DNA of 64,000 nt from Gnetum montanum. Taxonomy: Eukaryota; Streptophyta; Gnetopsida; Gnetales; Gnetaceae. The translations under genes were made by a program, and so were the position numbers. The notes beneath the pieces are model-generated. The model was not told where the DNA came from and searched no databases. It saw only the letters and a program-made list of their open reading frames with translations. Numbering within the stretch: position 1 is the first letter of the stretch; every line of letters starts with the position of its first letter. The DNA lies in NCBI GenBank assembly GCA_015680685.1, contig MNCI01009462.1, positions 181,669 to 245,668 of the forward strand. The letters are read 5' to 3'. Positions 45,481 through 57,000 of this stretch are shown piece by piece.

Positions 45481-46560
45481 ATTTTTCATGGTTTTACCCC
45501 TATGAAGATGGGCAACGTTGGCACTTTGGAAACATTTTTCAACCAACATCATAGGATTTTTGGGATGCTTTGAGATTTTAGGAAGGGTCTGAAAGTAGTT
45601 CAAAAAGCTTTAAAAAAATTTTCATATTTTTTATCAATCATCAACTGTAGCTGTTTTCTATAGTTTTGGGTTCTTGTGTAGTTTTTGTTGAATTTTGTTA
45701 AGGTTTTATGTTGTGTTTTAAATTTTTTTCAAGCTTGGAACTATAGTTTACATGTTAAATTTTCTTTATTTTCATGTTCACAAAATTATCAACATTAGAA
45801 AAAATTTTTAGTTCTAATTTTTCATTTTTGACTAAGTGTAAACTATTCCATACAGTTCCGACCTTGAAAGTTGTAAACATCCTTGTCTATACAAGCAATG
45901 TTGGTGTTGATGGTGTATTTTATGATTATGTTAAAAGGCTCTAAAGGTATTTTACATGATTTTGTTTTGTGTTTTTAATAGTCATTTGAATTTTTAGAAA
46001 ATTTTAACTAGCAACCCTAGAGTTTTTACTATGGCTAATTTCACCATTAACCACGGTGCCTAGCAAAATCTTGTAGAAATTATTTGGTGTTTTGTGATTA
46101 CTATAGTAGGTACAAGATATTTTTCATGTTTTCAATGTTTCTACATAAAAGTTTCCACCACTTTTTATGTATATCTTATCATGAAAACTACCATTAGTTG
46201 TTAGCAAGCTACTTGCTTGTATTTGGTTTCTCATGAGAGTTGTTCCTAGCTTTGGTTTTGGTACGAAGTGTTGAAACTATGGATTTGGTTGTTATGGGTT
46301 TACATGAAAATGTTAATTTTGAAGTTGTAGTTATGTTGGTTGAAACACCACTAATTTTGGCCTAGCACTTTTAGACAAGAATCAAGCTAAGTCATGCTGC
46401 TGCCCAACATGAGTACAACGTGACCAAACTTGGAGGCCTCTGAAATAGCCCTCGATGGCCCATGATTTAATAGGCAAGGTCCCCCTAGGGCCCACAGGCG
46501 ACTGCACCAACTTACAGCATCTAGAATCAAAATTTTTGGGTTCAAAATGTTTGGTTTTGG
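45481..46560. other. T-rich stretch, no gene seen
   Basis: Plus strand is T-rich with no LTR end, domain or tandem array visible. From about 46340 base composition becomes more even toward the promoter block of the next unit. Confidence 0.4.
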
Positions 46561-46570
46561 CCTAGTACAC

Positions 46571-46850
46571 TTTGGTTACTTTTTCAGACGCTGCACAGCG
46601 TAAGGATTANACACAGCGTAAGGATTAGCGTCACCAACTTTTGGAGCCCCAAAATTGAGTCAAAACAGGCCAAAATCGAGCACAAGGATGCCCCCATGAC
46701 CTTCACCAAGGTCCCCAGTAGCTCCTAGCCTCCATAAAATTAAGATTTGGTCCTCAAATATGCCATTTTAACTTGGTGATGTTGGGGTTACTTTTTCAGA
46801 CGTTGCACAGCGTAAGGATCAGAGTCACCAACTTTTAGAGCCCCAAAACT
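46571..46850. repeat. F1 promoter repeat: two ~225-bp units with ACGCTGCACAGCGT palindrome
   Basis: TTACTTTTTCAGACGYTGCA and CAGCGTAAGGAT occur at about 46577 and 46797, followed by GTCACCAACTTTTRGAGCC in both. A single N at 46610 is bracketed by a 16-bp direct repeat (46594-46609 and 46612-46627). The palindromic centre pairs with the inverse GACGC/GCGTC words. Confidence 0.65.
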
Positions 46851-47154
46851 TAGCCACAATGACTTGATTTCAAGGGTAATTCATCCTCAAGGTCCACTAT
46901 TGATAAATATGGGTCCTAGCCTTCAAAAATTCTAGATTTCAGCTCAAAATTGCAAGTTCTAGAGGTCACATTACAGGTCACACTGTAGGTCACGCTGGGC
47001 AGTCAAATTTCTCTTGTTGTACATTTCATTGTAAATCCCCATTTGTGGGCATGTCAAGCCCTCATGGTCTAAATTAAATGTACTTTCATGGGCTTGAATA
47101 ACCCATAAATTGTAAAATGCAATGTACCTGGTCAAGAATGTAGCTTGCCAACAC

Positions 47155-47310
47155 ACATCCAACTCATGCACAACTATCCAACATAGATACATTGAACCTG
47201 GTCAAAGAATGCAACTATCCAACACACATCCAGCTCGTGCCAACTATCCAGAACACATCCAACCCGTGCCAACTATCCAGAACACATCCAACCCGTGCCA
47301 ACTATCCATG
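47155..47310 (+). repeat. ~29-bp tandem repeat upstream of the F1 TATA box
   Basis: CCAACTATCCAGAACACATC and variants (AACACACATCCARCTCRTGC) repeat about five times; the last three units are nearly identical. Located 90-240 bp upstream of TATAAATA. Confidence 0.75.
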
Positions 47311-47396
47311 GGACACATGTTGCTAGATCTGCTTTCCTCTCATCTCACAGTCGTTGATTCCATTCTTGGATTTTGTGCTCGAGCCCAGCCCAACCC

Positions 47397-47404
47397 TATA
47401 AATA
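47397..47404 (+). promoter_or_regulatory. TATA box of unit F1
   Basis: TATAAATA in CAACCCTATAAATACCTTG. It is followed by the leader block shared with unit F2. Confidence 0.6.
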
Positions 47405-47574
47405 CCTTGTCAATTCACATAAAATGGGAGGAAAAAAATTGGGAGGCAAAAATTGGAGAGATTGACAATTTTGAGAGAGAACAGAACCTACAATCCTTGG
47501 GTGCTCATCACACTTGACTGGTGGCATCCAAGCATTTCTCACATTCATCACATCACATCATCGCATCATCACGT

Positions 47575-48020
47575 CATATCATCCCGGGGCTAGGCATTTG
47601 ACTTGTCATCCACACGTGTGCAACTACGCTTTGATCGGTGCACATTTTTTTTAAAACAATATAATATAGTTTCATTATTTTCTTTCATCTACATTATTTA
47701 CTTCGATTTATGATTTTTTTACAATATAGCTCTGTTTACACTTTATTTATAATTCAGTACGCTCTGTTTACATTTCGTATCACTGTTTGCATTCCGTTTA
47801 CATCCCATTTACGATAACCCCAGCACTAGCCGTAGCTTATGCTTGGGGAAGTCCTTGGTTGATTTGCATGCAAATCATCCAAGGCACTTTGCCTTCATTC
47901 CATTTTCCAGCTTGCCCTCAAGTGAAGGTAGGGTCAGCTGTGGCTGCCTGATGATCTCTCGGTGTCTGTTTCCATTCCAGCCTTACACCGATGATTTAGG
48001 TTAGTACATTGTCTATTTAA
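47575..48020 (+). other. F1 leader block, homologous to 50890-51330
   Basis: Shares with F2: CCGGGGCT, GCGTTTGATCGGTGCA-like sequence, a run of GTTTAC words, CCAGC..TAGC, TTGGGGAARTCCTTG, CTCAAGYGAAGG and ending CCGATGATTT. Colinear over about 430 bp, while DNA upstream of the TATA boxes is unrelated. In both units a candidate splice donor follows. It could be an untranslated leader exon, or R-U5 of an LTR. Confidence 0.6.
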
Positions 48021-48072
48021 CATTTTTTCATATTTATATATGGTTATTTATGGTTGTTATTATTGTGTAAGG

Positions 48073-50245
48073 CCTTCCTCAACTAATGGTCATTGAGCTG
48101 CTGGGACTACTTTGTTGCATCCACACCCTAGGGCCTAACATCCTACCTACACACATGACATTGGAGTATGGCTCCCCATGGTTTAAGTTAGAGGCAAGAG
48201 AGTTTCTAACCTTCTTGTTGCAAAATTTAAGTGTGATGGTTTGGTCATACCTAGCATCTTGGATAGTTTTCATCATTATTGAAACCTTGTTGCCCATGTC
48301 CTCTAACTAGATTGTCAAGTTCCTTGAAGATGATCCTGAAACACATGTGGAGGGTGAAGTGCTTGATGGCACTTATACAAGAGGCACTCATAAGTTGTCT
48401 ATGATTTGGGACATGCACAAGTTTAACTTGTCTAATGCCAACAACACATTACTACTTGGTCATCACACCCACATGCTATTTTAGAATCCTCTTGGTATTG
48501 TCCATCATGTGGAAGGGTAAGCATAAGTTTAAGTTTTCATTTTTTAGCTATTATATATTAGTTTTCTAGGCTATTTGGATTTAAAGGTTTTCTTTACTTG
48601 AATTGGTATGTTTGTAGGTATAGGGTGGATGATAAAGGCTTTATGAAAAGTAATTAAATCCTATCCTTGAATTAAAAAATGTTGGAAAGTTTTCACCTAA
48701 ACTCCCATAGTGAGGCTTGCAGTGGTGGAGCAACTCAGAGGTGACTTGGGTAGGTACACCACACACTATACCAATGCCTACCAAATGTGTGTAGCCAATG
48801 GGATAGTGCATGGTTGGTGGGACAAATCAGATCTTACCTACATACCCATTGAGGCCCCCATGCTATCTTATTCTAGCAAGAAAAGTAAGAATTATTTTTT
48901 TTGTTTTTATTTTTATTTTCCTGTCAACATTTTCATTCTTGTATGGTTATAGGTCTTCTAGGATTTAAGTGTCTAAAATGTTTTATTGGTTTTGATTGGT
49001 TATACTTAGTTTTAATTGGTTATACTCATTATATTTTTGGTTTTACATGAAATGATTATGCCTACACTAATTGGCCTCTTATTGTATTATAGGGGCTACC
49101 ACCTCCTTCACTGACACAATGGTCATTTCAGGATACTCTAAAGAAATCCTTATTCTTAAGTACATTGAGGTAGATTTAGTGTAGTAGTGGTTGGCTAGTA
49201 GAGCACCTAGAAATGTCTAAGTGAACATCATTGATGTATGTTTTCTTGGCCTTTTCATGGTTCCTATCACAACCATCCTTACCCTTGAGATGGTGAACAT
49301 CATTAACTCCTTTGACAAAGGGATGAAGAAGTTCATAACCTAGGTTTATGATGTGCCTGTCACCTTGGCCATCAATAATTCCATCTTTAGTGACCTCTTT
49401 GGCATTCCTCATAAGGGCCTAAAGATTATCACTAAGGTAGGTAAAGAGATGGACCACTAGGAGGAGGTGGAGGAGTGGTTAGACACTCATCATGGCCACA
49501 AGGGGTTTCCTCTTAAGTAGTTCAAGGTTGAAGAGGCTAAAGATGCATATTCCTTATTTTGCTCCCAAGTGTTTCCTAAGTTATTATTGCATGGAAAGAT
49601 CATTAGCATTGAGTAGGCATAAAACATGAAGAAGGTCTTTTTGGAGAATGCCTAATTTAACTAGGCTGCTAACTTTGCTTTTGGGCTATGTGGGGAGATC
49701 CTCAAACTTTGTGAAAACCTCATAAAGAAATACCACATGCATTATGTATTCTTTGCAACATATCTGAGGAGGTTCACAAAGTTCTTGATGGTGAAGAAGA
49801 ATGAAAAATGGATAAGACAAGATCTATTCTAACTCTTCAAGCCATGGGTAAAACATGTTTATTCCACCATGCACACTTCGAACCAACTAGAGGACATCAA
49901 GGAGTTGTTGTTTGTTACCACTAAGGGGCTTAGTTGTAGGCATTGTGCTTTCCCTAATAGTATGAGGCATAAGCCCTAGGTTAATCATGGGAATGTTGAG
50001 TGGGCCAAGACATTGTAGGTTGAAGCTAAAGATGTAGCTAGAGCCAAACTAAAGAGGCCCATGGTTGAGGAAATAGTCCTAGCAATTGAGCAATCCTACA
50101 AAAGGAGATTCATTGTTGAAACACCACAAAATTCGGAGCTTAGTACTTGTCCAACACCAAGCAAGTCCCTGGGACCCCAGACGACAACAGCTACATTTGG
50201 TGTCAAACATGGCAACTTCGGAGAGCAGATGCTCAGTTTTCACTA
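48073..50245 (+). pseudogene. Intron-bearing pseudogene F1 with FCP1-like HAD phosphatase domain
   Basis: Exon 1 (about 48073-48516) reads VIELLGLLCCIHTLG, matching the D-x-N/D-G-x-L start of plant FCP1/NIF-type HAD proteins. REFLTFLLQNLSVMVWSYLA follows, the usual REFL..NF.V.VWS block. NTLLLGHHTHMLFQNPLG is in the position of NTLLIDDSP..NP, so the catalytic Asp pair is lost. Introns 48517-48617 and 48885-49092 are GT-AG, and joining restores frame (VEG/YRVDDKGFM; SSKK/RATTSF). LRGDLGRYTTHYTNAYQMC fits the domain end. The last long exon (49093-50245) is unrecognised: FPLKQFKVEEAKDAY, PKLLLHGKIIS and VFLENAQFNQAANFAFG, where TAG is read as Gln. Stops are mostly CAG-to-TAG. The domain call is moderate; that this was a spliced gene is more certain. 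Confidence 0.58.
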
Positions 50246-50254
50246 AGTATGCAA

Positions 50255-50645
50255 TTCCAGCGTATACGCCCAGCGTATACGCCTGAGTACACGCTCAGCG
50301 TATATGCCCAGCGTAGACGACCAGCATACACGGCCAGCGTAGATGACCAGCGTACACGCCTCACATGTACGCTCAGCAGGTACAACAGATGCATACGCCC
50401 AACATGAAACCTCCAAAGACGACATGAAAATAGCACTACAGAGTGAGATTTGGCACAAGGCAGCAACCATCAGCGTATACACCCAGTGTATACGCCCGGC
50501 GTATATGCCCAGCATTCATCAGCGTATACGCGCAGCGTATGTGCCCAACGTCCACAGCATCTCCACCCAAGTTCGCATACGCCCAGCACACCCAATGTAT
50601 ATGCCCAGCATATAGCGTATACGCCCAGTGTATACGCCTAGCAGA
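50255..50645. repeat. F2 promoter minisatellite, 13-bp unit CAGCGTATACGCC
   Basis: Tandem CAGCGTATACGCC units and variants (GTACACGCTCAG, GTAGACGACCAG) cover 50255-50400 and 50470-50645 with a short unrelated gap. GCGTATACGC is a perfect palindrome. The array starts right after the F1 coding end and stops about 85 bp before TATAAAAG. CpG density is high compared with the surroundings. Open frames across it on both strands are repeat translations, not genes. Confidence 0.85.
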
Positions 50646-50729
50646 TGTAATATATTGTATATTTGTAAATCTTATGGACCCGATCAACACGCCACGTGTC
50701 TCCTAACCCAAGTCTAGCGTAACAAATGG

Positions 50730-50737
50730 TATAAAAG
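50730..50737 (+). promoter_or_regulatory. TATA box of unit F2
   Basis: TATAAAAG in AAATGGTATAAAAGCCCC, after CACGTGTCTCC (G-box-like CACGTG at 50693). Confidence 0.65.
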
Positions 50738-50889
50738 CCCCAATTTCCCACTTGAACCAGGCGGCTGGCAAAATCAGAAATCAGACCAAAGAGCAATTAT
50801 GCTGAGAACCAGAGCACAAAAACCTCTTACACTAGACAATCCTGTACGCTGAGCATACAGTCTCTATGCTGTGCTTACAGTGCAATCTG

Positions 50890-51357
50890 GCCGCAGTCGT
50901 CCTTGCATCCACCGGGGCTTTCGTCCGCCTTGTGTTCCACTCACAACTGCGTTTGATCGGTGCATTGTACTTTCATTCTGTAATGCCATTGTTACATTTT
51001 CTTCCTAGAATCATTTATAGTTTGTATTAATTTTTGTACATATTCTGTTTACGTCTGCTTACGTTTACGCTCCTCCTGCATTGGTTACATTGTTTACGCT
51101 CCGTTTACGCCCACTACGCCGTTTACGTATAACCCAGCGTATAGCACTTCGGTGTACGTTCGGGGAAATCCTTGTCTGATCCATGTGCGGACCACCCAAG
51201 GTACTCTGCCTTCGTGCATTCTAGCTCACCCTCAAGCGAAGGCAGGGTCTTTTGTGGCATCCTACGATCCCACGGTCTCTGTTTCCTTCCAGCCGGAGAC
51301 CGATGATTTCGGGCGGTACAATTGTGAGACTCAACCATGCATGCAATGTGGTTGCAG
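50890..51357 (+). other. F2 leader block with candidate donor at 51358
   Basis: Homologous to 47575-48020. It includes a run of GTTTACG and TTTACGCTCC words at 51047-51125 that echo the array core. It ends GTGGTTGCAG before GTATATTTTAG, a plausible donor. The acceptor TTCTTATAG lies at 51477-51485. Confidence 0.55.
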
Positions 51358-51485
51358 GTATATTTTAGTTTGTTTTATTTTTTGGTTATTTTACATTATT
51401 ATGTTTTATGTTATAAGGCTATATTATTATTTTTTAAGCAAGATATGCTAAGTTATATTCTGTTTTGCACTAGTTATTCTTATAG

Positions 51486-53062
51486 GTAAGCAACAAGAGT
51501 TGGCAGCCCAAGTACCACTAGTGGATGTGAAGAAAAAATGCCTAGAGGAGAAAATCCTATAATGTCATGAGGATGAGGGGTTATCCAATGTCCTTTTGGA
51601 TGAATTTGATGCTATATTTGATCCCTCTTAACTAGGTGAATCCATTTTCATCATTTGAAATGATGCTCTAGGTATGTATTCCTCTTGTTTCATATGTTTG
51701 AGTTCTTTTGTTGTTTTAGTTTAAGATTGGTATTAATTGTTTGTTGATTGTTATGCTTGTATTATATGTTGAGCATGAGCCTATTGCCTAAACCTCCAAA
51801 TTCTACATGAAGCCATGGGTTGACACTCCTAATAAGAGGTAATTCATGCAACGGATGGCTAAGGACATGATTGATTAGTTGCAACAAGTTGCTCCCGATG
51901 TTGGTAAGAATTTAAATTGTCTTGGATTTTTTCTTTATTTTATAGTTCCATTTTTAGTTATTTTGTTTTTTGTTGTTTCTTGGTTATTTTTTTTTGCATA
52001 TGTTCTATTTGTATTGTTTTCAGGACCTAAGCTTAGATGGGATCCTAACCATCCCATTGAGATTAATGTCCTACCCAGCTTACCATTAGATGTGGAGAAT
52101 GTTTCATGAAAGTTGTATGAAAGTGCCATTGAATGTGAATTTTCACGTATCAAAACTTTGTGGGAAATCCAACATTCCAATGAGTTCCTATGAGAATGAG
52201 TTGTAGCATTGGAAAGAGAAAATAGAAAGCTAGTTGAAATGAATAGAGATCTCAAAGATCATAAGAAATTTGTGGAGGTTGAGGTGGCAAAAAATAGTTC
52301 CTTATGAACTAAAAAGATTGAATGGATGTGGTACTAGAATGCCATGAATGGTAAGGTTGCCTTGTCTATGGAGGTTGTTGAGTAGAAATTGTAGATGGAC
52401 TTGTAGGTGGGTAAGACCAGGAAGTGAAGAGACTATAGTGACTGGGTTCTTGAGTGGGATTGAATACAAAAAGACCATAAAAAGAAATATAAGGCTTAAC
52501 ATGAAGCCTATCTTAGGTGCAAGTTGGATCTACTTGTAAAGGGGATTCAAGCAGAGGATGTCTTCAAACTATTTGAAGGCTCTCTAAATATTGTTGATTC
52601 CTCATCACCTTAGGTCTCTACTACTTTAGGGGAGGTGACGACCATTGTGCTTTCATGGGAGCCATCTACATGGACTGAGATTGATGAAAGAAACATCTTG
52701 ACAAGTATTAATCTTAGGGTGTTGGACTAGGCCCACATGACCAAGGAATAAATCCTCCATCATTTGGAGGTTGGCCTTTAGAACCTCCCACTAGAAGATG
52801 TTGCATTTGAGCCCTACTAGTTTTGCTTAATTTATCTATTTTAGGATATTTGATTTTAGTTTTATTTAGTTTATAATTTGTAATGTGGCTTCATACTTTG
52901 TTGATTATTGGTTAAACTTATGTTTTTTTGTCGTATAGGTACCAAGTGATGCCAGTGGCCCTAGTGGTGAAGATGGAAGTGCTTTTTAGCCCCCTCTAGT
53001 ACCCCCTTAGTACCATCTATTTGATCATTGGCTTTGGTTATCTCATTTGTCATGTTGATGTT
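51486..53062 (+). pseudogene. Intron-bearing pseudogene F2, coiled-coil protein, unassigned
   Basis: Exons begin KQQELAAQVPLVDVKKKCLE and continue LSNVLLDEFDAIFDPS. After a probable second intron the frame reads MAKDMID*LQQVAPDV. The intron 51904-52023 (GTAAGA to TTTTCAG) joins DV to GPKLRWDPNHPIEINVLPSL in frame. The middle part is a probable coiled coil (LERENRKLVEMNRDLKDHKK, then RCKLDLLVKGIQAEDVFKLF). A last intron ends at 52938, followed by PSDASGPSGEDGSAF and a C-terminal PPLVPPQYHLFDHW if TAG is read as Gln. Stops again are CAG-to-TAG. Family not recognised. Introns argue against a sense-strand retroelement ORF. Confidence 0.5.
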
Positions 53063-53324
53063 TGACATCATTGTGTATTAACTAGTGTTAGCCATTTGAT
53101 CAATTGATAGATGGTTTATTGTTTCATGTATTGTTTAGTCTTTTGTCATGCTATGTGATACATTTAGACTCTTATTATTTTTAAGTTTTAATTTCATTTA
53201 TATGTTTTGATGCTTAATGTTTTATTCACATTATATATTTTATGTTTTCATTCATGTTATAGGGCTATATTGGTTAAATATGTAAAACTACCATAATATA
53301 AACTAGGTTGTGAATAATGATAAG

Positions 53325-53665
53325 AGGTGTGTTAGTTTTAGGCCATGGCAGGCCATACAATTTGCCAATTTTGGACCATGGTGGGCCATTCAATTTGCCA
53401 ATTTTAGGTCATGGTAGGCCATGCGATTTGCTAGTTTTGGGCCATAGTAGATCATATGATGTTTTGCTAGTTTTAGGCCATGATGGGCCCTATGATTTTC
53501 TAGGTTTAGGCCATAGTAGGTAGTACACTTTTACCTATTTTAGGTCATGGCAAGCCCTATGATTTGCTAGTTTTAGGGCATGATGAGCCTTAGGCTTTAC
53601 TAGTTTTAGGACATGGAGGGCCTTATGTTTTGCCAGTTTTAGGCCATAATTGGCCCTACATTTTA
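53325..53665. repeat. GGCC minisatellite, ~38-45 bp unit, about 9 copies
   Basis: Unit TTTGCTAGTTTTAGGCCATG followed by RTGGGCCMTATGA. It includes the near-palindrome GGCCATGGTGGGCC. Adjacent, on the minus strand, to the protease remnant at 53960-54690. Further copies of the motif lie at 41879, 42189, 56468-56645, 57245, 57510 and 60160-60240. Confidence 0.85.
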
Positions 53666-53959
53666 AAAAGAAAACTCTTTATTAATTTTCATGTTTTTTT
53701 TAATTTTAAATTTTTTTTCAAGTTTTAAAGTTTTTAACATATTATTATTATCTATATTCTAAGATAAAAAGACCTAAAAAAGTAAATTATAAAAAAGAGT
53801 AAAGCTTAGGCTACGTGCAAAGTAAAGGCTAAAAAAGTTTAAAACAAAAGCAAATAAGTGCATACAAGTAACGTGTAAACTAGACTAAACTAGTTATAGC
53901 TAAAGAAGGCCATATAGTTATAGGTGCAAGGGTAAGCAGATAAGAGGATACATCAATCA

Positions 53960-54690
53960 TGCAAGTGTTTCTTGATCTTTGAGAGATTAGGAAATGTGTA
54001 TGGTCTACTTTTCATAATTATGTATTTCCCATTTTCTTCACTAAACAAATTGAAGAGGAGCTCTTTTCATGGTGTATCCATGGATCCATCATTGTTGGTT
54101 TTGGCCTTTTTGGCTCTATTAGGCTTCTTGAGTTTGTGTTTAACAATCATAATTTCTTCCTAAAACTCCACTTTAGACACTTGTTTAATGTCAACATTGT
54201 TGATAGCTAAAAGGAACAACATTATCACCATGGATGATTATCTCATCTTCCTCATAAGGTAGATGAATTTCTTGATAAATTGGTAAGGAAACAATTGTAA
54301 TTGAGGTGAACAAGGCCTTCCTAGTATAAGGTTGAATCTTGGTGTCTTTTCCACCACCAAGAAATTGACCATTGTGGGGAATTATTCCCCTACCACAAAG
54401 TCTAAAGAAATGGAGCCTTTTATAGCAACTCAAGATTCGTTGAAGGATTTAAGAGCTATTTTTAAAGTATGTTGCATGTGCTTAGTTAAGCATAGACATT
54501 CTCTGATGGTATAAGGTATTACATTCATTGTGGATCCATCATCAACATATACCATGTGCACTTTGTACTGTCCCACCCTTATGGTTATGAAGAGGAGATC
54601 TTTGGATGTCTCACCATCTTGGGGATTAGTCTTGACTTCACTATAGAAAAACACTAGCACTATCGATTGTAGCAACTAAAAAATTCAACC
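53960..54690 (-). pseudogene. Tat-type protease remnant with gag/pol linker
   Basis: LFITIRVGQYKVHMVYVDDG followed by STMNVIPYTI (54590-54500) is the retropepsin site with D-D-G in place of D-S/T-G. After a frameshift near 54430 it continues DFVVGE*FPTMVNFLVVEK and FNLILGRP, the C-terminal protease part. VDIKQVSKVEF*EEI ends the conserved stretch. The same order is seen at 60560-61160. Gag and RT are absent on either side; the minisatellite 53325-53665 follows downstream on this strand. Confidence 0.75.
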
Positions 54691-56450
54691 ATTAGAAAAC
54701 CAAAAGGGGAATGTAATAAATGCTATGGGGGGATAACAATTACTATGAAGGGTAACAATTATCCAAAAGGGGATTCCACATAGGGGATTCAAAGAGGTTT
54801 TGTTTGTATTCAATGCTCTTGAATGCAAAAATGCTTGCCAAAAATGCCAAAGTGCATGCGTGTAAAGGGGGGTGAAACTTGTTTATGGTGTTTGGTGCTT
54901 TCTTATATAAGGTTTTGAGGCATAAATATTGCTACAAATTGGCTTGATTTTACCTATCAATTGGCTGCAAATTTATTTTATGTTTTAGGTGGGGTAGATG
55001 CCAAATTTGGTAGGGTTACCATATATAGTAAGTATCATACCTCCATGGTCATTCTGTTTACTAGAAATGGTAATCGGGGGAGGGTGTTGTGGTGGGGAGT
55101 GGTGGGGGAGGAGGAGGGGGATGAAATCCATGTTGGGAGGATGGCTTCAATGCTAGGAGTAGATCTTTCATGTTGGACATGAAGTTTCTACAATGGGCAT
55201 GTAGTTTCCATGCTAAGGAAGAAGGTTGTATTCCTCCATGTTGGGGGTAGGTGAGATCTACCCCCTGTAGGTGTTTCTAGGGTAGAAAAGTATATACCAC
55301 CCATAAAATTGATTAAATTATCATTTTTGGCATCACAAAAGGCGTTTTTTATCCCCGCAAGCCAAAATATAGATACTATGTGACTTTTTTCACTTGAAGG
55401 ATAAGGATTTGACCACATATAAGACATTTTTCAGCCCCAAAATGTAAAGTATGTGAGATTTTACCCCATGGGTTACAATCCTCACATTTACAATGAAGTT
55501 TTACCTTAGGTTTCATGGGATGGAGTTACAAAGGTTATAACATGCAAATTTGGTGGTGTTTCATTGGCCTCTCTTTGTTGGTTTCTGAAGGATTGACTTA
55601 AGAGATATCAACAAAGAATACAAAACACCACTACAAGTCCACCACCAACATTTCCTCTTTGTGTTTAATTTAGTCAAGTCGAACCGTGTTGAAGAGTGCT
55701 AATGATGATAGGGTAAGGCTATGATGAGGAAATGTTAATGAGGTTACAAGGAAATGGTTATGAGGGAGAACAATGCATTCCAAGTGTTGACATGATGGTT
55801 ATGGCATTGACATGTTGGTCCATTGATAAGTTTTGATGCTTCATGTTTTGAGATGTTGGTTACTTGACGCATACATTTAAGGATCCAACATATTACTCCA
55901 AGGTGTCTTGGGCCTATAGGATTCTTCCTTTGTATTGTTGGAGCCATTAATTTGTTCTTTTGGCCTTCACAGGTCATTCTGGCTTTTTGGTAGCTTGCTT
56001 TCCCTCTTTTTTTATGGGGTAAAACCTTCATTAGGTTTCTTTGCCAAGGCTAGTTTGATTTCATTTTCTTGTTGAATGAGATGTGTTACATCTAGCAGAC
56101 TAAATAGTAGAGCATGACGAAGGAGATGTCACATGGCCACAATGCATAAGTGTTAGACATTGATCAATACTACTATTTAGGATAAGAAAGGTTATATTCA
56201 GGCTACAAGGTTGGGCTCAAGGAGAGGTGATGGGATTAAAATGGCATAAACACTCTTGAAATAGTAGGACAAACTCACCTAATCTTGCACATTAAGGTCA
56301 TGTGGTGACTTACTTTTGTGATGAGTTGCACCTTCACATTGACTTAAGGTTTCACCTTGGGTGCACAATTCCAAGAGGACAAGATGACTAAGCAAATAAA
56401 GCATGTTATAGTAGTAAAATGCATATATGCCACATGGAATGATAAAATTG
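54691..56450 (-). repeat. LTR B of a Tat/Ogre-like element
   Basis: Colinear with LTR A over 55270-56450. An antisense TATATAAG lies at 54909-54902. Between the two is a U3 array (54960-55260) with CCATGTTGGGAGG, AATGCTAGGAG, TTTCATGTTGGACATGAA and TTTCCATGCTAAGGAAG. This core is that of spacer D, not that of LTR A. Exact ends are not recognised. Confidence 0.55.
54902..54909 (-). promoter_or_regulatory. TATA box of LTR B
   Basis: Antisense TATATAAG in the context AACCTTATATAAGAAAGC. Confidence 0.5.
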
Positions 56451-56467
56451 AACTACTCAAGTCACTA

Positions 56468-56645
56468 ATGTTTCCATTTTAAGGCTGTGGTAGGCCATGG
56501 TACTAGTTTAAGGTCTTGGTAGGTTATGATGCCAGTTTAAGATCATAGCAGACCATGGTGTTAGTTTAAGACCTTGATAGGCCATGTCTTCATTAGTTTT
56601 AGGCCCTAATACACTGTATTACTAGTTTAAGGCCTCAAAAAACCA
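56468..56645. repeat. GGCC minisatellite, about 5 units
   Basis: Units TAGTTTAAGGYCTTGRTAGG with CCATGGT, ~36-42 bp. Same family as 53325-53665, in a more diverged AAGG form. Confidence 0.75.
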
Positions 56646-56799
56646 TAGAAATAATTTTGTCTATCATGCAAAGATGTCATGTAGGCTCATTTGTTGTAGG
56701 TCATCAAAGTTATCAACATCAATCATTTGTTGTAGCCTGTCAACAATGGTAAACAACACTACAAACAAAAATGTGAGTGTTAGGCATAATCAGGGCTAT

Positions 56800-57000
56800 G
56801 GGATGGCTTTAATGTTGCATTACAAGGGCTTGATGTGGTCTTGATTAGGTTTAAGTTCTAGTGGTGAACTTGGATCTATGTGTTTTCTCCATGCCATTAT
56901 GGTTCATGATATTTTTGAGTTCAAGGTTAATGGTCATCAAGCTACTTTAGGATGTTATGGTTGTATAGTGTAAGGATTTCAAGGTTCAATGTTTGGGTAC
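56800..57000 (-). pseudogene. RT N-terminal stub of the B/D element
   Basis: Colinear by eye with 41120-41230, which encodes the start of the Tat RT. Shared stretches include AATGTT..CTA.AGG.CCTTGATG, AGGTTCTAGT, GTGTTTTCTC and TATG..TCAT. Coding is no longer readable. Integrase, RNase H and the RT core that follow in the A element are missing; the minisatellite and LTR B come next. Confidence 0.5.

Noticed and set aside
50147-50706. Several overlapping open frames on both strands across the 13-bp minisatellite (VYAQRIRPAYTPSVYA-like peptides)
   Set aside because: A 13-bp unit is open in all frames by composition. The peptides are repeat translations with equally long frames on the opposite strand, and the array has a promoter-like position.
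46571-51330. F1 and F2 leaders as 5' and 3' LTRs of one retrotransposon
   Set aside because: Homology starts only downstream of the TATA boxes, U3 regions are unrelated, no primer-binding site or purine tract is visible, and the sequence between has GT-AG introns in the sense direction. Kept only as an alternative.
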